This document shows positions 1 to 5,223 of a stretch of DNA of 9,563 bases, piece by piece. The notes beneath the pieces are model-generated. The model ran no database searches. It saw only the letters and a list, made by a program, of their open reading frames with translations, and was not told the origin of the DNA. Numbering within the stretch: position 1 is the stretch's first letter; the number at the start of each line of letters is the position of its first letter. The position numbers and the translations under genes are program-made. The stretch lies in contig CADCWH010000308.1 of assembly GCA_902806395.1 (NCBI GenBank), positions 1 to 9,563 of the forward strand, written 5' to 3'. The stretch is from an uncultured Thermomicrobiales bacterium (GTDB lineage: Bacteria > Chloroflexota > Chloroflexia > Thermomicrobiales > UBA6265).

Positions 1-501
1 GATGTCGAGCGGGCCTTCGCCAGTCTGGACCGGATCGCGCCACAGGTCGCCGTCTGGTACGAGGACAGCAAGCAACCGGTCGAACTGGTCGTCAATGGCG
101 AGGTGGGGCTCGCGAGCGCCTGGAACGTCCGCACCACCCTGCCCGATGCCCGGGGTCAGATCGGCATCTCGTGGGCCGGGGGCATGCTCTCTGGGGATTC
201 GTGGGTCGTCCCGGCCGGCGCCCAGAACGCCGACGTGGCGATGAGTCTGGTGAGCTACGCGACCCGCGCCGTACCCAACGCCAACTTCAGTCGCCTCATC
301 CCCTTCGGCCCCGTCAACCGGGAGGCCCTGGCCCTGCTGACCCCGGGGGAGCGCGAGGGGCTCCCCACCGCCGAAGCGCACATGGCCATCCAGTTCGTCG
401 AGAATTGGAACTACTGGGTCGATAACCGCGAGCGCCTCGGGCGCCGCTTCGACGCCTGGCTGGAGAGCGTCCGGCAACGTGAGGACCAGACCGCGCCGTG
501 A
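1..501 (+). CDS. ABC transporter substrate-binding protein, PotD/PotF-like (C-terminal part)
   Basis: Reading frame 1 is open from the first base to the TGA at 499-501 and gives 166 residues, so the start and roughly the first half lie outside the window. The visible part resembles the second lobe of extracellular solute-binding proteins of the spermidine/putrescine type (PotD/PotF, usually 350-400 aa). It contains a VWYEDSKQPVELVVNGEVGLA stretch (about residues 18-38), an IGISWAGGMLSGDSWVVP segment matching the place where this family binds ligand and closes the cleft, a helix-rich AMSLVSYATRAVPNANFSR region, and a C-terminal NWNYWVDNRERLGRRFDAW helix. Such proteins capture polyamines or similar amines outside the membrane and deliver them to a permease/ATPase complex, whose genes would be expected upstream. 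The FAD oxidoreductase downstream fits an amine uptake and oxidation theme. The family assignment is good. The ligand cannot be read from this fragment. [confidence was missing from the original answer; 0 is a placeholder required by the schema, not an estimate]. Confidence 0.
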   Translation, partial: DVERAFASLDRIAPQVAVWYEDSKQPVELVVNGEVGLASAWNVRTTLPDARGQIGISWAGGMLSGDSWVVPAGAQNADVAMSLVSYATRAVPNANFSRLIPFGPVNREALALLTPGEREGLPTAEAHMAIQFVENWNYWVDNRERLGRRFDAWLESVRQREDQTAP

Positions 502-506
502 GTCTC

Positions 507-526
507 ACCCACCGTAATCGGCGGGT
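507..526 (+). terminator. Hairpin just after the substrate-binding protein gene, possible weak terminator
   Basis: Six bases after the stop codon, ACCC-A-CCG (507-514) pairs with CGG-C-GGGT (519-526) around a TAAT loop. This gives seven pairs with one A/C mismatch. The sequence after it (TGCTATGG) is only mildly T-containing, so this would be a weak intrinsic terminator or an mRNA 3'-end stabiliser. Position and symmetry are seen directly. The function is inferred. Confidence 0.4.
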
Positions 527-581
527 TGCTATGGCCCAAGTCCCGCCGGCAGGATCCCGGGGGCGCCGGGTCACGCGACCG

Positions 582-591
582 GTGCTACGAT
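582..591 (+). promoter_or_regulatory. Extended -10 promoter candidate for the FAD oxidoreductase
   Basis: GTGCTACGAT at 582-591 matches an extended -10 element (TGn followed by TACGAT). No good -35 hexamer lies 17 bp upstream, which is acceptable for extended -10 promoters. Transcription would begin near 598 and give a leader of about 60 nt. The same GTGCTAC core occurs before the MerR gene on the other strand (4073-4064), which supports the reading. Confidence 0.4.
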
Positions 592-601
592 CCGACGACA
601 T

Positions 602-625
602 CCCCCGACCTCTCGTCGTCGGGGG
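602..625 (+). other. Leader stem-loop before the FAD oxidoreductase
   Basis: CCCCCGAC (602-609) and GTCGGGGG (618-625) form a perfect 8-bp stem with an 8-nt loop. It lies between the candidate start of transcription and the ribosome binding site GGAGGG (648-653). There is no T run after it, so it is unlikely to be an intrinsic terminator. It could stabilise the mRNA 5' end or affect translation. Confidence 0.45.
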
Positions 626-659
626 TCGCAAGGCTAGGGACCGTCCCGGAGGGATCGCG

Positions 660-1907
660 ATGCGCGCCATTGCGGAGACGATGAGCGGCGGGGCGGGCGA
701 TGTGCCCCGCTCGGCCGAGGTGGTAGTGATCGGTGGCGGGGTCAATGGCCTCTCGGCCGCCTACCAACTCACCCGGCACGGGGTGCGGGACGTGGTCGTC
801 CTGGAGCGTGCGGAGCTGGCGGCCGGAGCGACCGGCAAATCGGGGGCCCTGGTCCGGGCGCACTACACCAACGAAGCCGAGACGATCCTGACCCGCGAGA
901 GCTTGCGGATCTTCAGAGCTTGGGATGACGAGGTCGGCGCCGGCTCGCCCGGGTTCGAGGCGATCGGCTTCCTCCAGGTGGTGGGCCCCGACGACGAGGC
1001 CAACCTGCGGACCAACGTCGCCACCCAGCGGGCCGTCGGCATCGATACCCGGTTGGTGACCCCCGACGACCTGCGCGACATCGAGCCTCTGATGCGCACA
1101 GACGACATCGGTCTGGCGGCCTTCGAACCTGATTCGGGATACGCCGACCCGGTGGCGACCACTCATGGGTTCGCCGCTGCCCTGACCCGCGCGGGGGGCA
1201 AGATCTTCACCCACTCCCCCGCTCTGCGCATCCGCACCGAGCGGGGCCGGGTAACCGGCGTGGACACGGCTAGCGGCACGATTTCGACTGGCGCGGTCTT
1301 GGTCGCGGCCGGTGCCTGGGCCGATCGACTGCTGGGTCCCTTCAGCATCGACTTGGGGTTGGTCCCGCGGCGGATCCAGGTCGCGGTGTTCCGCTGGCCA
1401 GTGGCGGTCCCCACCGGCGGCCGGCGCCATCGGGCCGTGATCGACACGACGCAGCGTTCATGGCTCCGGCCGGAAGGCGCCACCTCGACCCTGATCGGCG
1501 TCGAGCGCGGCAGCCGCGTCGCGGACCCAGACGACTACGACGAGACCGCCGACGCGGGCTATGTGGCCATCGCCCGCGACGCCCTCGCGGCGCGGTTCCC
1601 CGCCTTCGCCGCGGCGACGATGCGGGGCGCCTGGGCCGGGATGATCATGCAGAGCCCGGACGGCCACCCGATCATCGACCAGATCCCGGCGGTCGAGGGA
1701 TTCTGGGTCATGACCGGCGACAGCGGGTCCTCGTTCAAGACCGCCCCGGCGATCGGCATCTGCCTGGCCGAGTGGATCACCGGTGGCGCATCCCGGCTGG
1801 TGGACCTCACGCCGTTCCGCTCGACCCGCTTCGCCGAGGGGAAGCCCTGGGTAGACGCGTTTCCCTACGCCTATACCATCGGTGAGGTGTTGACCATCTC
1901 TCGCTGA
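660..1907 (+). CDS. FAD-dependent oxidoreductase, DAO / sarcosine oxidase beta-like
   Basis: A 415-aa flavoenzyme of the DAO (D-amino acid oxidase, PF01266-type) superfamily, closest in appearance to sarcosine oxidase beta subunits and related N-methyl-amine or amino-acid oxidoreductases. Residues 21-30 carry the dinucleotide-binding GxGxxG (G25, G27, G30), with the ribose-binding acidic residue E49 ending the second strand. The GATGKSGALVRAHYT segment (56-70) is the usual flavin-contacting loop, VLVAAGAWAD (213-222) is the ATG-like motif, and DSGSSFKTAPAIG (354-366) is the C-terminal FAD motif. ATG 660 is chosen because GGAGGG (648-653) lies 6 nt upstream; ATG 681 is a possible second start. 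The frame is open back to 498, but that extension has no family character. The neighbouring amine-binding protein suggests an amine, polyamine or N-methyl amino-acid substrate. The exact substrate is not determinable, and there are no alpha/gamma/delta sarcosine oxidase subunits in view. Confidence 0.9.
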   Translation: MRAIAETMSGGAGDVPRSAEVVVIGGGVNGLSAAYQLTRHGVRDVVVLERAELAAGATGKSGALVRAHYTNEAETILTRESLRIFRAWDDEVGAGSPGFEAIGFLQVVGPDDEANLRTNVATQRAVGIDTRLVTPDDLRDIEPLMRTDDIGLAAFEPDSGYADPVATTHGFAAALTRAGGKIFTHSPALRIRTERGRVTGVDTASGTISTGAVLVAAGAWADRLLGPFSIDLGLVPRRIQVAVFRWPVAVPTGGRRHRAVIDTTQRSWLRPEGATSTLIGVERGSRVADPDDYDETADAGYVAIARDALAARFPAFAAATMRGAWAGMIMQSPDGHPIIDQIPAVEGFWVMTGDSGSSFKTAPAIGICLAEWITGGASRLVDLTPFRSTRFAEGKPWVDAFPYAYTIGEVLTISR

Positions 1908-1922
1908 CCGGATCGCGGTCGG
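1904..1922. terminator. Hairpin between convergent genes, possible shared terminator
   Basis: CTGACCG (1904-1910) pairs with CGGTCGG (1916-1922, one T/G wobble) around a 5-nt loop, overlapping the stop codon of the FAD oxidoreductase. Only 31 bp separate this stop from the end of the opposing rsgA gene, so the structure is well placed to end transcription from either side. There is no strong T run, so confidence is modest. Confidence 0.35.
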
Positions 1923-1938
1923 GCGGCATCGGTTTCGG

Positions 1939-2964
1939 TCACTCCAGTGATTCACCCCGCCGCAGCGCGGCGTAGCTGGCGTGTCGCTCGAGCGGGATGA
2001 TCCCCGCCGCCACGGCGTCACGCACGGCGCAGTCCGGCTCGTGGACATGCGTGCAGTCCTGGTAATAGCACTGCCCCAGGAAAGGCCTAAACTCCGGGAA
2101 GCAAGTGTCCAGCGTCTCGGGTGGAACGCCGGACATCGCCAGGGAGCGGATGCCGGGAGTGTCGGCGACGTAGGTGTCTTCACCCAGTCGATACAGCCGG
2201 GTGGCCGTGGTGGTGTGGCGGCCCTTCCCAGTCGCGTCGGAGATGATCCCGACCTGGCGCTCGCCCGAGGGGTCGAGAGCGTTGAGGACGCTCGACTTGC
2301 CGACGCCGGAGGGCCCCGAAACCACGGTGATCTTGCCGGCCAACGTCGCCCGCAGGTCGTTCAGGCCGATGCCGGCGGCGACGCTCAGTTCGATCAGTGG
2401 ATAAGCCGCCCGGTAATCAGCGAAGACCTCGTCCACCGTCTGCCGCCGCTCGGCCCCGGTCTCGCCGGCGAGGTCCACCTTGTTGATGCCGATCACCACC
2501 GGGATGCCCTGCGACTCGGCCAGGATCAGGAACCGGTCGAGCATTCTCCGGTGCGGTTCGGGTTGGCGGATGGCGAAGACGAAGAGCACCTGGTCGGGAT
2601 TCGCCAGGATCACCTGTTCGACGTCGCGGGTCTGCCGGGCCAGGCGCGCCAGCACTCTCGTCCGGGGGGCGACCCACTCGATCTGGCCCTCGCCGCCCGG
2701 TTGGTCGGTATAGGCGACCCGGTCCCCGACCGCGACCAAGTCAGTCTTGCGCCGGTCTCGCCGCAGCGTACCCCGCACGGTGCAGAGCAGCGTCGGGACC
2801 TCGGTCTCCGCGTCGGGCGCGACTTCGAAGTACTTGCCGAAGGCCCGGACCACCGTGCCGTGGAGGCTGCCGGGTGGCGCCTCGTCGAGCAGGCCGTGGA
2901 CCGGTTCGGGCCGCGGCCCGCGGGTTGGCGGTCCGGCATTGCGACGGGAGTCGGCCCTCGGCAT
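1939..2964 (-). CDS. rsgA: Small ribosomal subunit biogenesis GTPase RsgA
   Basis: RsgA (YjeQ/EngC) is a circularly permuted GTPase that checks late 30S subunit maturation and is released on GTP hydrolysis. Using ATG 2964 the protein is 341 aa, normal for the family. An N-terminal OB-fold starts near GTVVRAFGKYFEV (residue 36 on). The permuted GTPase motif order is clear: G4 NKVD (161-164) comes before the P-loop GPSGVGKS (217-224), then switch GRHTTT (248-253) and G3 DTPG (268-271). The C-terminal zinc site has the family spacing C-x4-C-x-H-x5-C (C299, C304, H306, C312). The frame extends to a TTG at 3039, but the extra 25 residues carry no family signal. Neither start has a strong Shine-Dalgarno sequence, so the N-terminus is uncertain. 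It lies 96 bp after the 143-aa gene on the same strand and may be co-transcribed with it. Confidence 0.96.
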   Translation of the reverse strand: MPRADSRRNAGPPTRGPRPEPVHGLLDEAPPGSLHGTVVRAFGKYFEVAPDAETEVPTLLCTVRGTLRRDRRKTDLVAVGDRVAYTDQPGGEGQIEWVAPRTRVLARLARQTRDVEQVILANPDQVLFVFAIRQPEPHRRMLDRFLILAESQGIPVVIGINKVDLAGETGAERRQTVDEVFADYRAAYPLIELSVAAGIGLNDLRATLAGKITVVSGPSGVGKSSVLNALDPSGERQVGIISDATGKGRHTTTATRLYRLGEDTYVADTPGIRSLAMSGVPPETLDTCFPEFRPFLGQCYYQDCTHVHEPDCAVRDAVAAGIIPLERHASYAALRRGESLE

Positions 2965-3060
2965 CAGCGGCCCGCCCGGGTGTGCATCAGGGGTCTGGGA
3001 CAGGAAGCAGCCACGGGCCGCGACTGGCGAATAGCACAACGGTGAATCTCGGCCATTACA

Positions 3061-3492
3061 TCAGGCATCGTCCGGCCCACCGGCGCGACTCTCGGGGGGG
3101 GGCGCGGGACAGGCCTCGACGTGCCAGATCGCCTCGGCCCCTCCCGCCAGGGCGAGTTCGGCCAGGAAATCGGCCAGGCGCTCCCGCCCGACGACGTAGC
3201 TGTTCTCGTGTGGGCGCAGGGTCTCGGATTCCAACCGGGTCACGACCCGGTAGTAGGGCGGTCGCTCCACGTTCGCCTCGTCCCACGGCGCTCCATGGCG
3301 GTAGTGGTACCGGCTACCCGTCACCGCGCTGGCCCAGTCCACCGGGGCCCAGCCACTCCCGTCATCGTGGTCGGGGACCCAGAGGAGATCGCTCTTCACG
3401 GGGGCAAACGGCTGGTCCGCCGAAGGGTCAGCCTCTGCGCTGACACTCTCCCGGTCGCGAGGCGATGCGGCGGCGCGGTGCTGGCCGGTCAT
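3061..3492 (-). CDS. Hypothetical protein coupled to a MerR-type regulator
   Basis: A 143-aa protein that I do not recognise. It starts at ATG 3492, whose last two bases and the next base form the TGA of the MerR gene (ATGA overlap, 3489-3492). This junction and a GGGAG ribosome site 6 nt upstream make the start convincing. There is no signal peptide or membrane segment. Residues 1-30 are low-complexity and polar. The core, about 34-125, is rich in Trp and Tyr (DLLWVPDHDD, YHYRHGAPWDEA, RPPYYRVVTRLE, HENSYVVGRERLADFLAELA, AIWHVEA) and looks like a small folded mixed alpha/beta domain. The tail, 128-143, is Pro/Gly-rich and acidic. No Cys cluster or nucleotide-binding motif is visible (a single Cys). 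The tight coupling implies it is made in step with the regulator, perhaps as a partner or co-regulated effector. Function unknown. Confidence 0.8.
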   Translation of the reverse strand: MTGQHRAAASPRDRESVSAEADPSADQPFAPVKSDLLWVPDHDDGSGWAPVDWASAVTGSRYHYRHGAPWDEANVERPPYYRVVTRLESETLRPHENSYVVGRERLADFLAELALAGGAEAIWHVEACPAPPPESRAGGPDDA

Positions 3493-4028
3493 GGGCGGCT
3501 CCCAGCCGCGTCGAGGACCGATCGAGCGTAGGCCACGATCGTGTCGACGGCGGACTCGAACGCCGGGTCGGGCCGGTCGCCGTCGGAGGCACGCGCCAGG
3601 ATTTCAAAACGGGGGTCGATCGTGATCCGTCGCCACGTCGCCTCGACCGGCCGAGTACTGATCCCCAGCAGAGTGGTCATCTCCTCGTCCGACAGGTCGG
3701 CCAACCGCTCTTTGATCTGCGGCAGGGTCAGTCGTTGGGTCGTCTTCAGGTGGTCGATCAGGCGGAGGCGGAGTAAGTGCCCCGCGTCGTAGGTGGCGGA
3801 GGGTCCCCGGCCGAAGGCGGGGGCGAGCAGTCCCTGGCTGATATAGTAGCGAATCCGCCGTCCTGGCATGCCCGTCTCCCGCTCCAGTTCGGGGAGGGAG
3901 TAGCGATAGCGATCTGGCAACGCGGGGATGGGGCGCCCCCGGCCGACCGGGAGCACGCGGCTGTCCGCAGGCACGGTGCGCAGCCAGTCCCGCTGGTCGT
4001 CGGGCCGATCACCCTGGCGTTCACTCAC
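3489..4028 (-). CDS. MerR-family HTH transcriptional regulator
   Basis: With the GTG at 4028 the protein is 179 aa. The GTG is preceded by GAGGAG (4042-4037) at an 8-nt distance, and no ATG lies between it and the domain. The frame itself is open back to 4304, but that stretch runs across the divergent promoter and is not coding. Residues about 42-108 form a winged HTH of the MerR type: YSLPELERETGMPGRRIRYY (recognition helix and wing), SQGLLAPAFGRG, TYDAGHLLRLRLIDHLK, and LTLPQIKERLADLS (hinge helices). The remaining 70 residues lack the Cys residues typical of metal sensors and do not resemble a drug-binding domain, so the signal is unknown. It may be a MerR-like protein acting as a simple repressor or activator. 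It is divergent from the BON gene and coupled by ATGA to the 143-aa gene. Confidence 0.88.
   Translation of the reverse strand: MSERQGDRPDDQRDWLRTVPADSRVLPVGRGRPIPALPDRYRYSLPELERETGMPGRRIRYYISQGLLAPAFGRGPSATYDAGHLLRLRLIDHLKTTQRLTLPQIKERLADLSDEEMTTLLGISTRPVEATWRRITIDPRFEILARASDGDRPDPAFESAVDTIVAYARSVLDAAGSRP
3495..3509 (-). promoter_or_regulatory. Hairpin covering the ribosome site of the 143-aa gene
   Basis: On the minus strand GCGGCT and AGCCGC form a perfect 6-bp stem with a GGG loop, at the very end of the MerR coding sequence. The loop and adjoining stem contain GGGAG (3503-3499), the ribosome binding site of the downstream ATG 3492. A ribosome translating the MerR gene to its stop would open this stem, which would enforce coupled translation. 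The symmetry is seen; the effect is inferred. Confidence 0.4.
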
Positions 4029-4063
4029 CGGTCTCGCTCCTCGGCCACGGTCAGCATCGGGAC

Positions 4064-4073
4064 AGGGTAGCAC
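4064..4073 (-). promoter_or_regulatory. Extended -10 promoter candidate for the MerR gene
   Basis: Read on the minus strand this is GTGCTACCCT, an extended -10 element (TGn plus TACCCT). The start of transcription would be near 4057, giving a leader of about 29 nt that contains the GAGGAG ribosome site. No recognisable -35 lies at 17 bp. The element shares its GTGCTAC core with 582-591. Confidence 0.45.
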
Positions 4074-4130
4074 GCGCCCCTGGCCGCCCGGGGGGAACGA
4101 TTCCTGCTCTGGCCCCTCCTCGACGCGCAT

Positions 4131-4149
4131 GGCCGGACACGGTCCGGCC
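4131..4149. promoter_or_regulatory. Perfect 19-bp dyad, candidate operator in the divergent region
   Basis: GGCCGGAC, ACG, GTCCGGCC: an exact 8-bp inverted repeat with a 3-bp centre, located between the divergent MerR and BON genes. MerR-type regulators commonly bind dyads of about 18-20 bp near the promoter they control, so this is the best candidate binding site for the adjacent regulator. As RNA on the plus strand it would also be a strong hairpin, so a leader structure is the alternative. Confidence 0.45.
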
Positions 4150-4167
4150 CGCCTCGGTAGGGAGGCG
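4150..4167 (+). other. Second hairpin abutting the dyad
   Basis: CGCCTC (4150-4155) and GAGGCG (4162-4167) form a perfect 6-bp stem with a 6-nt loop, beginning at the base after the 19-bp dyad. Two adjacent stems about 40 nt before the BON start codon suggest either a structured leader or a composite operator. No T run follows. Confidence 0.35.
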
Positions 4168-4206
4168 ACTGGATCACCGACATCGATGAGGAACCAGAGG
4201 AACCCC

Positions 4207-4983
4207 ATGAGCACGACCGACGACCGCACCACTACCCTGGCCGAACTAGACCGTACCCTGGAGTCGGCGGGCCTCTCGATCGCGACGTCGATCCAAGGCG
4301 GCACGCTCTACCTGGCGGGTGAGGTCGATTCTGAGGAGAACCACCAGGCCGCCCTCGACATCGCCGACGCGGTGGCGAAGACCGCCGGCCTGACCATCGA
4401 CGACAGCATCGAGGTCTTCGGGGACGACTCGATCGCCGGGCCGTCGGCGACTCCGGCCGAGGAGTCCGGCGACTTCGCCTACCAAGACCCCGACACCACC
4501 GCCTACGGTGGACTGGAAGGCGATGTTGCCGGGACGGGACCCACGACCGACGAACTTGAGGGAGACTTCACCGACGACATCGGGACGACCGACCCCCAGG
4601 TGGCGGCCGCCGAAGGCATCCCCTACATGCCACCGACTGACCCCGTGGTGGGCATCGACCCCGCCGCGGGGAGCGACGGCGACCTGGAGGGGATCGGCGG
4701 CTTCGGGGCCACGTCGCTGGACGACACTTCGGCCACCGGTGGCCTCACTATCCCGGCTGACGACGATATCAGCGCCGCCGTGTTGCGCGGGTTGCGCCAG
4801 GATTCGCTCACGACGGACCTGGTAATCCAAGCCGACACCCGGAGTGGCGTCGTGACGATCCGGGGGACCGTCGAGACACTCGACGACGCCGAGAATGCCG
4901 AGGCCGTGGCCCGAGATGTCGAGGGCGTGATCGACGTGATCGAGGAACTGACGGTGTTGTCGATCGTCCATGGCCGCCCGTGA
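4207..4983 (+). CDS. Acidic BON-domain protein (two BON domains)
   Basis: A 258-aa protein starting at ATG 4207, with AGAGGA (4196-4201) 5 nt upstream; the frame is open further upstream but crosses the divergent promoter. Residues about 10-72 look like a BON-type domain (TLYLAGEVDSEENHQAALDIA, hydrophobic-G-x-V turn). Residues about 186-252 form a clearer one (DISAAVLRGLRQDSLTTD, SGVVTIRGTVETLDDAENAE, GVIDVIEEL). Between them is a long acidic, Gly/Thr-rich linker containing PYMPPTDPVVG (139-149). By hand count there are about 54 Asp/Glu against 9 Lys/Arg, with one lysine only. BON domains are small alpha/beta modules thought to bind membranes or ligands, often in periplasmic proteins, but no signal peptide or lipobox is seen here, so the protein is predicted cytosolic. 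It leads the cluster with the two-helix protein and BtpA homologue. Exact role unknown. Confidence 0.88.
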   Translation: MSTTDDRTTTLAELDRTLESAGLSIATSIQGGTLYLAGEVDSEENHQAALDIADAVAKTAGLTIDDSIEVFGDDSIAGPSATPAEESGDFAYQDPDTTAYGGLEGDVAGTGPTTDELEGDFTDDIGTTDPQVAAAEGIPYMPPTDPVVGIDPAAGSDGDLEGIGGFGATSLDDTSATGGLTIPADDDISAAVLRGLRQDSLTTDLVIQADTRSGVVTIRGTVETLDDAENAEAVARDVEGVIDVIEELTVLSIVHGRP

Positions 4984-5028
4984 CCCAGGCCCCCGAGCGT
5001 TCAGGATGCACCGCCCCATGAGGAATCG

Positions 5029-5223
5029 GTGAGCGTCGAGACCCTGCTTTGGTTCGGGATCGCCGGTGGGGCGCTCATCTTCGCCGGGTCGTTGCTGCAT
5101 GCCCGCTACGTCCGGCGGACACCGCAGGCCGTCCGCTCGGGCGGATCGTTCACGATGTTCGCCCTGCTGATGGTGTTGTTCGCCGCCGGGGCCGCCGCCG
5201 CCGGCTTGGCCGCCGCCCAATGA
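5029..5223 (+). CDS. Small two-helix membrane protein
   Basis: A 64-aa protein starting at GTG 5029, with GAGGA (5020-5024) 4 nt upstream. It has two hydrophobic segments, about residues 5-24 (LLWFGIAGGALIFAGSLLHA) and 42-62 (TMFALLMVLFAAGAAAAGLA). They are joined by a short basic loop (HARYVRRTPQAVR) that by the positive-inside rule should be cytoplasmic, placing both ends outside. No family is recognised. It begins 45 bp after the BON gene, and its TGA overlaps the start codon of the BtpA-like gene as ATGA (5220-5223), so the two are very likely translated together. The shared operon and strict overlap argue that it is a real gene and not a chance frame. It might anchor or assist the BtpA-like protein at the membrane, but nothing in the sequence proves this. 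Confidence 0.82.
   Translation: MSVETLLWFGIAGGALIFAGSLLHARYVRRTPQAVRSGGSFTMFALLMVLFAAGAAAAGLAAAQ

Noticed and set aside
585..1430. 281-codon open frame on the minus strand
   Set aside because: It is antisense to the FAD oxidoreductase, with no domain and no plausible start signals.
2965..3039. TTG-initiated 25-residue extension of RsgA
   Set aside because: The extra residues are outside the usual RsgA architecture and have no strong ribosome site. It is not fully excluded, since ATG 2964 also lacks a clear one.
1981..3045. 354-codon open frame on the plus strand
   Set aside because: It is antisense to rsgA, whose GTPase and zinc motifs are complete. The frame shows no domain and no ribosome site.
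4029..4304. Upstream extension of the MerR frame
   Set aside because: It crosses the divergent promoter region and the start of the BON gene. The GTG at 4028 has an excellent ribosome site, and the extension has no family resemblance.
5006..5032. Eight-codon frame ending in GTGA over the start of the 64-aa gene
   Set aside because: It is too short to separate from chance and has no clear ribosome site. The 64-aa gene has its own GAGGA site.
4246..5220. 324-codon open frame on the minus strand
   Set aside because: It is antisense to the BON gene and the small membrane gene, Gly/Arg-rich and without recognisable domains.
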